Origin: Marseilla massiliensis
GTDB lineage: Bacteria > Bacteroidota > Bacteroidia > Bacteroidales > Bacteroidaceae
DNA length: 64,000 nucleotides
Direction: 5' to 3'
NCBI RefSeq assembly: GCF_016899955.1
Contig: NZ_JACJJL010000006.1
Location: 1 to 64,000, forward strand
Shown here: one piece after another, positions 33,351-41,610 of the stretch
Layout: each line of letters begins with the position of its first letter
How positions within the stretch are numbered: position 1 is the stretch's first letter
Position numbers and translations under genes: made by a program
The notes under the pieces: generated by a model
Told to the model about the DNA's origin: nothing
Seen by the model: the letters and a program-made list of their open reading frames with translations, nothing else
Database searches by the model: none

Positions 33351-35165
33351 ATGAAAAAACTTGGATTGACATTAGCATCAATGGCGCTGCTCTTTAGCTC
33401 TGTCAGGGTGGGGGCAGTGCCGGCCCAGTCTGTATGGCGCACATTCACGCAGTCTGATGGCACAACAATAACCGTGCGCCTGTGTGGAGATGAGAACATG
33501 CACTACTACCTCACAGAGGATGGCGTGCCACTCTTGCGCGATGCCAATGGCGACTTCTGCTATGCCGATGCGTTGGGCTTCAGCCTGAAGTCGTCGGGAG
33601 TGGTTGCCCACGAGCAGGCCCGCCGTTCGCCCCAGGAGCGCAGGCAGGTGTCGTCGCTCGCTTCGGTTGAAGCCGTGGCCAAGCGTTCGGCCAGGGCTGC
33701 TTACGTGGCCAAGCGCCGCGCCTCAAGCCGTACGGCAACGAGGGCGCTGGCCGACGGCAGCGAGCATCGGGGCCTTGTGGTAATGATGGAGTTTCCCGAC
33801 AAGAGGTTTTACGACGCTGACGCAAATGGCGTATGGGGCGACATACTCAACAAGGAGGGCTTCAACGACTTCGGGGCCAACGGCAGCGTGAGCGACTATT
33901 TTGCCGACCAGAGCGCCGGACTGTTCAACCTGAAGTTCGACATCATAGGCCCTGTCATGGCAAAGCACAACCGCAATTATTACGGAGCCGACTATTCGGG
34001 CACCAGCAGAGACTCGATAGGCATGATAGACATCCATGTCGGCGAGCTGGTGGTTGAGGCTTGCGATGCGGCAAAGGCCGCCGGAGTCAATTTCCGCGAT
34101 TACGACTGGGATGGCGACGGCGAGGTAGACCAGGTGTTTGTGCTCTATGCCGGCGGCGGACAGGCCAGCACTGGCAATCCCACAAGCTTCATCTGGCCTC
34201 ACGAATACTATGTGTCGGCCTACAGGCAGTGGCCCGACGGCTATGAGGTAGACGGAGTAAAGATAGACACCTATGCCTGCGGATGCGAGCTCTATGGCAT
34301 TGAGACATACAACCGCGGTGAGCTCAGCGGCCTCGGAACGTTCTGCCACGAGTTCTCACACTGCCTTGGGTTGCCCGACTTCTACAATACTACAGGCGGA
34401 GACGACATGCTCGGCGATTGGGACCTGCTTTCCAGCGGGTGCTACAATGCCAACGGATGGTGCCCGCCAAACTATACCATACATGAGAAAGAGCTCAGCG
34501 GATGGGCCCAGGCCGTAGAGCTGACAGAACCGACTACGGTCACCGGGCTGCTGCCTATGAGCGACGGAGGCACCGCCTACAAGGTGCGCAACGACTGCTA
34601 TGGCGACGTCGACGAGTATTACCTGCTCGAAAACCGGCGCAAGACAGGCTGGGACGCCTACGTGCCCGGCAACGGACTGATAGTGATGCATGTTGATTAT
34701 GATGCCGATAAATGGTATTACAACAGCGTGAACGACGACGAAGACCACTTCGGCGTGGCCATCATACCGGCCAGCGGCATTTATGACCCCAACTCGTCGC
34801 GCGTGACTTATCCTTACAACAGGCGCGACTCGCTCACCGACAACTCTCGTCCGGCAGCCACGGTGTTCAACACCAACGTGCGCGGAACGAAATTCATGGG
34901 CAAGCCCATAACGCACATAAAGCGCGACGATGCTTCGGGCGAGGTGTCGTTCGACTTTATGGGCGGGGCCTACAACTCCGGCATTGTAACCGTCGAGACA
35001 GCCACCGACGGCTTGCTGGAAGGCAATCCTGCAACGGTGTTCGATGCTTCGGGCCGGTGTGTGGCCCGTGTCGACGCCTATGACGGGCTGCCAGGCATGC
35101 TGCCCGCAGGTGTATATATGGTGAAATCAAGTAACGGAACAACAATAAAAGTAATAAAACAATGA
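33351..35165 (+). CDS. secreted M6-family metalloprotease
   Basis: A 604-residue secreted protease. It has a signal peptide (about residues 1-22), a long pro-region containing a basic Ala/Arg-rich segment (about 80-135), and the M6 catalytic domain from about residue 140. The zinc site is HEFSHCLGLPDF (His333, Glu334, His337, with the downstream Asp), and a calcium-like DYDWDGDGEVD precedes it. The last 45 residues (TVFDASGRCVARVD, then LPAGVYMVKSSNGTTIKVIKQ) resemble a type IX secretion sorting domain, suggesting export to the surface. Relatives include immune inhibitor A. It is a single gene about 60 bases after fumarase. Confidence 0.85.
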   Translation: MKKLGLTLASMALLFSSVRVGAVPAQSVWRTFTQSDGTTITVRLCGDENMHYYLTEDGVPLLRDANGDFCYADALGFSLKSSGVVAHEQARRSPQERRQVSSLASVEAVAKRSARAAYVAKRRASSRTATRALADGSEHRGLVVMMEFPDKRFYDADANGVWGDILNKEGFNDFGANGSVSDYFADQSAGLFNLKFDIIGPVMAKHNRNYYGADYSGTSRDSIGMIDIHVGELVVEACDAAKAAGVNFRDYDWDGDGEVDQVFVLYAGGGQASTGNPTSFIWPHEYYVSAYRQWPDGYEVDGVKIDTYACGCELYGIETYNRGELSGLGTFCHEFSHCLGLPDFYNTTGGDDMLGDWDLLSSGCYNANGWCPPNYTIHEKELSGWAQAVELTEPTTVTGLLPMSDGGTAYKVRNDCYGDVDEYYLLENRRKTGWDAYVPGNGLIVMHVDYDADKWYYNSVNDDEDHFGVAIIPASGIYDPNSSRVTYPYNRRDSLTDNSRPAATVFNTNVRGTKFMGKPITHIKRDDASGEVSFDFMGGAYNSGIVTVETATDGLLEGNPATVFDASGRCVARVDAYDGLPGMLPAGVYMVKSSNGTTIKVIKQ

Positions 35166-35238
35166 CGGCAAAAGGCGGGAGGCTCTTCTCCCGCCGCCGT
35201 TTCAGCCCGGAAAGAAGTATATATTCACAAATCATTTA

Positions 35239-36537
35239 ATGGACGAAATATTCATCATTATTGGCCTAATCCTACTCAATGGTGTGTTTGCCATGTCGGA
35301 AATTGCATTGATTTCCGCCCGAAAGTCGAGCCTTTCTACCGATGCTGACAGCGGGCTGCGCTCTGCGCGGTATGCGCTGAAGCTGGCGAAAGAGCCCGAC
35401 CGTTTTCTTTCCACCGTCCAGATAGGCATTACGCTCATCGGAATCCTTACCGGTATCTACTCAGGCAACAAGGTGGCGGTCATCTTTTCTGAATGGCTCG
35501 CCGGCATTGGGGTGACCTCACATTACGCGTCTGTGCTCTCGCAGGCCATCATCGTGATTGTGGTGACCTACCTGACGCTTATCTTCGGCGAGCTTGTGCC
35601 GAAGCGCATCGGGCTCACCGTGGCCGAGAAAGCCGCCAAGCTGGTGGCCGTGCCCATGTACGGCCTGTCGCTTGTGGCCTATCCTTTCGTGTGGCTTCTG
35701 TCTAAGAGCACCTCGCTCATCTTCAGTCTTACGGGCCTGAAGGACAAGGGCAGCAAGGTGACCGAGGAAGAGATAAAGTCTATAATACGCGAAGGGGCCG
35801 AAGACGGAGAGGTGCAACCGATGGAGCAAGACATCATGCGGCGTGTGTTTCTCGTAGGCGACCTCGAGGTGGATGCCATAATGACGCATCGCAGCGAGAT
35901 AACATGGCTCGATTGCTCGATGACGGCCAACGAGGTGAGAGAGATAATCAAGGAGAACATGTATGCCGTATACCCCGTGGCCGAAGGCGACCTCGACCAC
36001 GTGAAGGGCATCGTTTCGATAAAAGACCTGTTTCTCACGCTCGGCAACAACGACTTCGACCTGCGCAAGATAATGCACAAGCCTACCTATTTCTACGAGA
36101 ACACCGATGTGTACAAGGTGCTTGAAGACATGAAGGCGCAACACATAAGCACAGGGTTGGTGTGTGATGAATTCGGATCGTGCATAGGCATAATCACCCT
36201 TAATGACATTCTTGAGAGCCTTGTCGGCACGGTGCAGGAGCCGGCCGAGGAGGAACCGTACATCATACCGCGCAAGGAAGGCGAGGAATGGTTTGTCGAC
36301 GGCCAATGCCCCATGTATGATTTCTTGAGCTATTTCGGCGAGGAAGACTTGCTCGACGACGAGGACTACAACACCGTGGCCGGGTTGTGCCTGTTCCAAT
36401 TGGACCATGTGCCCGACTGCGGAGAGACTTTCGTGTGGGAGTCTTTCAAGTTTGAAGTCATCGACATGGACGGGGCGCGCATAGACAAGCTGCTGGTGAC
36501 CCGGGTAAAAGAGCCGTCTAAGGAGCAGGACGATTGA
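35239..36537 (+). CDS. hemolysin-family (CNNM/CorC-like) membrane protein with CBS pair
   Basis: A 432-residue membrane protein with the three domains of the family: DUF21/CNNM (about residues 1-190, starting MDEIFIIIGLILLNGVFAMSEIAL), a CBS pair (about 205-325; IMTHRSEITWLD and TGLVCDEFGSCIGIITLNDIL) and a C-terminal CorC_HlyC domain (about 340-425; WFVDGQCPMYDFLSYF). Such proteins export divalent cations, chiefly magnesium, with nucleotide binding to the CBS pair gating the transporter. The old hemolysin name does not imply toxicity. It faces the next gene tail to tail. Confidence 0.87.
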   Translation: MDEIFIIIGLILLNGVFAMSEIALISARKSSLSTDADSGLRSARYALKLAKEPDRFLSTVQIGITLIGILTGIYSGNKVAVIFSEWLAGIGVTSHYASVLSQAIIVIVVTYLTLIFGELVPKRIGLTVAEKAAKLVAVPMYGLSLVAYPFVWLLSKSTSLIFSLTGLKDKGSKVTEEEIKSIIREGAEDGEVQPMEQDIMRRVFLVGDLEVDAIMTHRSEITWLDCSMTANEVREIIKENMYAVYPVAEGDLDHVKGIVSIKDLFLTLGNNDFDLRKIMHKPTYFYENTDVYKVLEDMKAQHISTGLVCDEFGSCIGIITLNDILESLVGTVQEPAEEEPYIIPRKEGEEWFVDGQCPMYDFLSYFGEEDLLDDEDYNTVAGLCLFQLDHVPDCGETFVWESFKFEVIDMDGARIDKLLVTRVKEPSKEQDD

Positions 36538-36732
36538 CCCCGGCAGGCCCTTCGGGGCCACTGTGGTTTGGTTGTGTTGCCGTGCTGGTTGGCTGCCGCC
36601 CTTGCCTGTGGCTTTGAGGCATGAGCCGTGGCGTAGAGGGCGGCAAGATGCCGGCAGCAGCATTGGAGCGATTTGAAAGCCGTGAAAATCGGCATTGCAT
36701 ATCCCCCTCGGTCTTGATGGCCGGTTAGGGGG

Positions 36733-37989
36733 TTAATCCTGGGTGCCGTGGCGGCACAGTTTGGCAATGGCACTTGCCGCCACGTGGCCCGTTGTCCATG
36801 CGGCCTGGAGGTTGAAACCTCCGGTGACGCCGTCGACGTCGAGCGCTTCGCCGGCAAAAAACAGTCCGGGGCAGGTGCGGCTCTCGAGCGTCGAGGGATT
36901 TATGCCGCCGAGCGCCACGCCCCCGCAGGTAACGAACTCTTCTTTGAAACGGCACTTGCCATCGGCATTATATATGTCGGCCGTAAGTGCAGCCGCCAGT
37001 TTGTTCATGCCTTTGCGGCCCATCTCTCCCCACCTCATGGCAGGGTTGAGCCCGCTTTTGCCTATTATGCGCATCCAAAGGCGGGCGTTCAGTTGCGCCG
37101 GATAAGCCGAAGCCAGTTGTTTCTTCGGGTTGTCTGCCGCCAGTTTGGCAATGGTCTCCATGGCTTCTTGTGCATTGCATTCGCCGAGCCAGTTGATGGC
37201 TATGTCGGCTTTGTAGCCGTTGGAATGCAACAGGCGCGCCGCATGGGCCGACAGCTTTAGTATAGCCGGGCCGCTCATGCCCCAGTGTGTTATCAACAGC
37301 GGCCCCGAGGCCTTCAGTTTCGTTCCGGTCATGCTTGCCGTGGCGTGCTTCACCACCGTGCCTGTAAGCCCGGTGATGCTGTCGCCGGGCAGGCACAGGC
37401 TGAACAGCGACGGCACCGGGGCCACCGTCTCCACACCCGTGGGCGCAAGCATGGCCATGCCTGCCGCCTTCGGACTGCCTCCGCTGGCCACAAGCACGAT
37501 GTCGGCCTGCCGTGGCGCGAGCCCTTCGGCAGCGAAACTGATGCCGAACCTGTTGCAGCCGCTGGCGCCGCCAGGGGTGACAAGGCTCACCCTGTGGCCC
37601 GTTTCCAGCCTTACCCCGTTGCGCTCCATCAGGCGGAGCAGGGTGCCCACAATCTCCATGGCGTCTTGCGAGGCGGGAAACACGCAGCCGTCGGGTTGTG
37701 CCACAAGCCTCACGCCTTCGGCCTCAAACCATTGCCACGCATCGGCGGGCCCGAACTCTTTGAGCAGTCGCTTCATCAGTTTCTCGCCACGGGGATATAC
37801 AGAGGCAAGGCTGCGCACGTTGTCGAACGTGTTTGTAAGGTTGCAGCGGCCTCCGCCGGTCACCGAGACCTTGGCCAGCGGCTTTCGGCCGCTTTCATAT
37901 ACAGTCACGTCGGCAGTGGGGCAAAGCCGCTTTATTTGTATCGAGGCAAAGCATCCGGCTGCCCCTGCCCCTATTATTGCTATCTTCAT
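36733..37989 (-). CDS. BaiN/HI0933-type NAD(P)/FAD-dependent oxidoreductase
   Basis: A 418-residue flavoprotein of the HI0933 family. The N-terminus MKIAIIGAGAAGCFASIQ is the FAD-binding Rossmann motif. KVSVTGGGRCNLTN (about residues 36-49) is the family signature, and the C-terminal GGVALGGINPSTLESR and GEALDVDGVTGGFNLQAAW close the FAD site. The biochemical role of most members is unknown; one branch (BaiN) reduces bile-acid precursors, which is not implied here. The ATG at 37989 is chosen because it gives the Rossmann start; the open frame upstream is GC-rich filler. Confidence 0.85.
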   Translation of the reverse strand: MKIAIIGAGAAGCFASIQIKRLCPTADVTVYESGRKPLAKVSVTGGGRCNLTNTFDNVRSLASVYPRGEKLMKRLLKEFGPADAWQWFEAEGVRLVAQPDGCVFPASQDAMEIVGTLLRLMERNGVRLETGHRVSLVTPGGASGCNRFGISFAAEGLAPRQADIVLVASGGSPKAAGMAMLAPTGVETVAPVPSLFSLCLPGDSITGLTGTVVKHATASMTGTKLKASGPLLITHWGMSGPAILKLSAHAARLLHSNGYKADIAINWLGECNAQEAMETIAKLAADNPKKQLASAYPAQLNARLWMRIIGKSGLNPAMRWGEMGRKGMNKLAAALTADIYNADGKCRFKEEFVTCGGVALGGINPSTLESRTCPGLFFAGEALDVDGVTGGFNLQAAWTTGHVAASAIAKLCRHGTQD

Positions 37990-38086
37990 CGTTTGTCTGG
38001 TTATTTGCTTTTCCGGGCGGTGTGGCGGCCGTAGTGGCCCGCCTCGGCCGGGCCCGGTTTGTGGCCTACGCCGGCCCATCGGTCTG

Positions 38087-38094
38087 CAAACTTA
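38087..38094 (-). promoter_or_regulatory. promoter -7 element for the HI0933-type gene
   Basis: The minus strand reads TAAGTTTG about 98 bases before the start codon. Confidence 0.5.
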
Positions 38095-38223
38095 ATAAAA
38101 AATCGCGAGAAAAGCCTCGCCCTCTCCCTAATAATGCGCCGGCTGGCGGTAGGCAGGCCCCGTAAAAGCCCGCTTCCGCAGCAAAATGAGGTTTTGATTG
38201 CGCGTTTTTCGGCTGAAAATGGT

Positions 38224-38231
38224 TAACTTTG
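38224..38231 (+). promoter_or_regulatory. orphan promoter -7 element
   Basis: TAACTTTG lies 670 bases before the next plus-strand gene and fires directly into two short hairpins. Confidence 0.45.
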
Positions 38232-38236
38232 CCTTG

Positions 38237-38304
38237 GCCGGCTTAGCTCAGTGAAGAGCCGGGGGCGGTGGTGATGTGCGGTTGGTTCGGCCAGAAATCA
38301 CCAT
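38237..38304 (+). ncRNA. possible structured small RNA
   Basis: From the predicted start of the orphan promoter, CCGGCT (38238-38243) can pair with AGCCGG (38257-38262), and GGTGAT (38270-38275) with ATCACC (38297-38302). The first part (GGCTTAGCTCAGTGAAGAGC) looks like the 5' half of a tRNA, but no cloverleaf forms. It matches no RNA class I know. Confidence 0.25.
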
Positions 38305-38346
38305 GACTAAAATGCCGCTGTGCAACTGCCTGTATGCCAGCCACTT

Positions 38347-38435
38347 GCCGAATGGCCCGTTTTGCGTTTCCGTTCAGGTCGTTCTGCGTTCCCGTTCGGG
38401 CCGTTTTACACTGTGAAACGGCCTTTCCGGCAGGA
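38347..38435. repeat. dispersed AAACGG/CCGTTT repeat, copy C
   Basis: Shares the 13-mers GGGCCGTTTTACA (38398-38410) and AAACGGCCTTTCC (38416-38428) with copy F at 61.25 kb, in swapped order. Copies of CCGTTTTGC and CCGTTC recur within it. Confidence 0.6.
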
Positions 38436-38901
38436 TTGCTCGGGCTGCGCTACGGTTGCAGGCGGTGGTCTGGGCTGCCAATCGGCGATATTGTCCCATG
38501 GCTGTTGCGTCCGGTTGCGGTGCTGGTTGGCCGTAGCCATTGCCGAAGTTGCATCGGGCCGGTGCGTGGCAAGGCGCATGCACGAAGCGTCATAGAGCGT
38601 GGGTGGGTTTGGTAATGATAAAAAGAATGCCGAGACAGGCATGCCGCGGTCTGACGGCCGTTTGGGGTAAAACGCGTAAAATGGATGTCTGCAAGTTGCC
38701 AAGCACTCATCGGTAGTTGACTGTAGTCAGGCTTCCTTACCGTCGCCCGTAGTTGGCGGACAACAGCCTTGGTGGGTGATGCAGGCTAACACGATGAACG
38801 GGGGCATCTGGTGATTGCTTCTTCAGGCTCATGCCGGCTGATTGCATTTGGCAGGATGCAGACATTCATAAGCCTAATCAGGCATAAACATACGTTTGAA
38901 C

Positions 38902-39609
38902 ATGAAGCTGACATACATTTATCATAGTGGTTTCGCGGTCGAGACAGAGCAGTGCGCCGTTGTCATAGACTTCTGGCAAGACCCTGCCGGCGTCATCGGG
39001 CCACTGCTCGCTGGCGGCAAGCCGCTCTATGTGCTTGCCTCCCATTTCCACGAAGACCACTTCAACCCCGCCGTGCTTGACTGGGGGCGCGGTCGGAGTG
39101 GGGTGACATACGTGCTGTCGAAGGATATCATGCGCCGCCGCCGCGCCCCAAAGGATGCGGCCCACTGGCTGGCCAAAGGTGGCAGCTATGCCGACGGCAA
39201 CATTTCGGTCGGCGCCACGGGGTCTACCGACTCGGGCGTCTCGTTTGTCATCGACGTGGGTGGCTGCAGGCTTTTCCATGCCGGCGACCTTAACAACTGG
39301 CAGCCTTCACAGCCAGGGGCAGGCGTAGGCGACAGCCGGGCCGAGGCAATGTATCTCGGCGAACTGAAGGATGTGTGCAAGGTTGCCGACAGAGTCGACG
39401 TGGCGTTCTTTCCTGTCGATGCCCGCATAGGGGGCGGTTACATGCGCGGGCCGCGCCAGTTTTTGGAGCGTGTGCATACCTCGCTGTTTGTGCCTATGCA
39501 CTTTACCGCTTCCGCGGCAGGCTCGGCGGCCGCTTTCGAGCCTGAGGCCTCGCCGCTGTGCGGCCGGTTCTGGCTGCCCTCATGCCCGGGCCAAAGCATC
39601 TGTGTCTGA
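38902..39609 (+). CDS. MBL-fold metallo-hydrolase
   Basis: A 235-residue metallo-beta-lactamase-fold protein. The first metal motif is SHFHEDHFNP (His48, His50, Asp52, His53), followed by a later FHAGDLN (metal-binding His and Asp) and FVPMHF (final His). It resembles the UlaG-like group of small MBL hydrolases; the substrate cannot be told. ATG 38902 is chosen over TTG 38896. The gene ends 70 bases before the convergent GH43 gene. Confidence 0.8.
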   Translation: MKLTYIYHSGFAVETEQCAVVIDFWQDPAGVIGPLLAGGKPLYVLASHFHEDHFNPAVLDWGRGRSGVTYVLSKDIMRRRRAPKDAAHWLAKGGSYADGNISVGATGSTDSGVSFVIDVGGCRLFHAGDLNNWQPSQPGAGVGDSRAEAMYLGELKDVCKVADRVDVAFFPVDARIGGGYMRGPRQFLERVHTSLFVPMHFTASAAGSAAAFEPEASPLCGRFWLPSCPGQSICV

Positions 39610-39680
39610 CGGGCGCCCTTTCGGTGTAGTGGCTGCCGTAGACTTGGCTCGGCCGGCATGGTGGCCGGGTGGCGTGCCGT

Positions 39681-41354
39681 TCAGTTGGCGCTGGTGGCAT
39701 AAAGGCCTATGCATGTGCCGGTGAATCCTCCCGCGAGAGCCGTGCTCAGGCACGAGGCGTCGACCCCTCGGGCCAGCGTTTGCCATTGCCTGCCGTCGGC
39801 AGAGTAGTCGAAGTCGTAGTATCTGCCCCGTCCGCATATCCTGAGCCGCAGCGGCGACGCAGCCTCCGGGCCTGTGAGCATGGCCGTGGCCACCCTCACG
39901 CTGCCTTTCTCGGTGCGTGTCAGGGTTATGGCAGGGCGACCGTCCACCATGGTCTTGCCCATCACGATGTTGTAGTCTTCGTTTTGCAGCAGCACCATGC
40001 CGGCCAGGTCTTTCTCCGACTTAGGCTCAAAGGTAAGTTCGGTCTCGGCCGTGAAGTCGGTGTGCTGCTGCCTGGCGAACACAGCCGCGGGCGATTGGTG
40101 TTGCGATATGTTCACCGGCTTTGGCGTGATGGCCAGTCCGCGTGTCGTGCCGGTGGCATAGAAGTCGGTAGGGTTGCGCAGCATTACCCACCGGTGGTGC
40201 AGCCTGGCTTGCCTGAAACTGTCGGTGTAAGTGAAGTTGCCCGTCAGCAAGTCGCCTCCGGGTTGCAGCCCGGGCTTGTCGATTACTGTCTCGATGGTTT
40301 TCCCGGCCTTGAGAATGGTTGGCCACCCGTCGCTCCATGTCACTGGCAGCAGGTAGGTGTCGCGCCCGGTGTTGTACATGTCGGCTTCGTAAGGGCGGCA
40401 TCCCAGGAACACGGCGTACCACTGTCCTTCGGGTGTCTGCACCAGGTCGGCGTGGCCGGCGCTTGTCACCGGGTCGGGGCGTAGCGGGTCGAGGCCATCC
40501 CTCTGGGTCAGTATAGGGTTGCCTTCGGCATATTCCTCCCACGGGCCTTCTGGATGCCTTGCCCTGAAAACTACTTCCGAATGCCTTGCCCCTGTTCCAC
40601 CTTCGGCGCACATCAGGTAGTAATACTTGCCAATGCGGTAAAGGTGGGGGCCCTCAATCCATATCGGCTTTTGCTCAACATGGCTGCCCGAGCGTATTAT
40701 TTCGACCTGCTCGCCCGTTGTGCTGTCGCCTTCGACGCAGAATTTGTGCAGCATGATGCTTCTCTCGCCGTCGTAGCCGCTGCCACCGCGCGGCTCGTCG
40801 TTGTTCACTATGTAAGCGCTGCCGTCTTTGTCGAAGAAAAACGAGGGGTCTATACCGCCCACCGTCGGCAGCCATATAGGGTCGCTCCAGCCTTCTTCCG
40901 GATTGGCCGACTTTACGAAAAAGTTGCCTCGGCCAACGTTTGTGGTAATCATGTAGAAGGTGTTGTTGTGCTCGTTGTACGCTATGGAAGGGGCAAATAC
41001 GCCGCCAGACACCCCTTGGCCTCCGAGCGGGAGCTGCCCGGGCCTGTCGAGCACGTGGCCTGCCTGCTTCCAGTTTACGAGGTCTTTGCTTGTGAATAAG
41101 GGTACGCCGGGGAAGAATCCGAATGAGGAGTTGACCATGTAGTAGGTGTCTCCCTTTCTGCAAACCGAAGGGTCGGGGTAGAATCCTGCGAGTATGGGGT
41201 TGAAGTATTGGCGGGTTCGGTCTATGGGTCTGTCGAACCGTGTGTCGTTGCCGCTGTATCTGAAATAGTTGAAGCAGGCCTGCTGTTGTGCAGCTATTGC
41301 CGTTGTGGCCATCATTGCGGCAATCAGGGTTTGCAATTTGGTCTTGATAGTCAT
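39681..41354 (-). CDS. glycoside hydrolase family 43 protein (xylosidase/arabinofuranosidase type)
   Basis: This 557-residue protein has a signal peptide (about residues 1-22, ending AIAAQQ), a five-bladed GH43 catalytic domain, and a C-terminal beta-sandwich (about 370-557). Catalytic residues fit: general base in FYPDPSV (Asp61), a pKa-modulating Asp in GGIDPSFF, and the acid Glu in WIEGPHLY (about residue 234). Beta-xylosidase or arabinofuranosidase activity on plant xylan is likely. It stands alone, without SusC/SusD-like genes. The ATG at 41354 is chosen because it gives the signal peptide; a promoter lies about 80 bases upstream. Confidence 0.85.
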   Translation of the reverse strand: MTIKTKLQTLIAAMMATTAIAAQQQACFNYFRYSGNDTRFDRPIDRTRQYFNPILAGFYPDPSVCRKGDTYYMVNSSFGFFPGVPLFTSKDLVNWKQAGHVLDRPGQLPLGGQGVSGGVFAPSIAYNEHNNTFYMITTNVGRGNFFVKSANPEEGWSDPIWLPTVGGIDPSFFFDKDGSAYIVNNDEPRGGSGYDGERSIMLHKFCVEGDSTTGEQVEIIRSGSHVEQKPIWIEGPHLYRIGKYYYLMCAEGGTGARHSEVVFRARHPEGPWEEYAEGNPILTQRDGLDPLRPDPVTSAGHADLVQTPEGQWYAVFLGCRPYEADMYNTGRDTYLLPVTWSDGWPTILKAGKTIETVIDKPGLQPGGDLLTGNFTYTDSFRQARLHHRWVMLRNPTDFYATGTTRGLAITPKPVNISQHQSPAAVFARQQHTDFTAETELTFEPKSEKDLAGMVLLQNEDYNIVMGKTMVDGRPAITLTRTEKGSVRVATAMLTGPEAASPLRLRICGRGRYYDFDYSADGRQWQTLARGVDASCLSTALAGGFTGTCIGLYATSAN

Positions 41355-41431
41355 TGTTTTCAGTTTTGGTATGTTTGCAACAAAGGCAAGGCCGGCAGGC
41401 TTGCCCGTTGCAAAGCGCAGTTTATTCAGTG

Positions 41432-41439
41432 CAAATATA
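41432..41439 (-). promoter_or_regulatory. promoter -7 element for the GH43 gene
   Basis: The minus strand reads TATATTTG about 78 bases before the start codon, between the GH43 gene and the clpB terminator. Confidence 0.55.
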
Positions 41440-41538
41440 CGAAAAAAACGCCACATACCACCATTGTGCAGTGTGATTTGCGTTTGCTTTTTTGCCTCCT
41501 TTGTGCTCAGTCTGGCTGCCCTTGCCATTGCCAGGGCA

Positions 41539-41584
41539 CAAAAAAGCCGCAGTGGCTTTACCTTTTCGGTAATGCCTCTGCGGC
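41539..41584 (-). terminator. clpB terminator
   Basis: On the minus strand GCCGCAGAGGCATTACC pairs with GGTAAAGCCACTGCGGC around loop GAAAA (a few internal mismatches), followed by six T residues. It lies just after the clpB stop codon. Confidence 0.8.
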
Positions 41585-41610
41585 GTTCAAGATGTAAGTA
41601 GGTGCCGTTG

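Larger units (their letters stand above)
38095..38901. other. divergent intergenic stretch with orphan promoter and repeat copy C
   Basis: About 800 bases between divergent genes. It holds an orphan plus-strand promoter (38224-38231), a possible structured RNA just after it, and dispersed-repeat copy C. I see no promoter close to the metallo-hydrolase gene at 38902, and no gene in this stretch. Confidence 0.45.

Noticed and set aside
38236..38303. tRNA gene
   Set aside because: Only the D-arm-like 5' half fits; there is no matching acceptor 3' side, anticodon loop or T loop.
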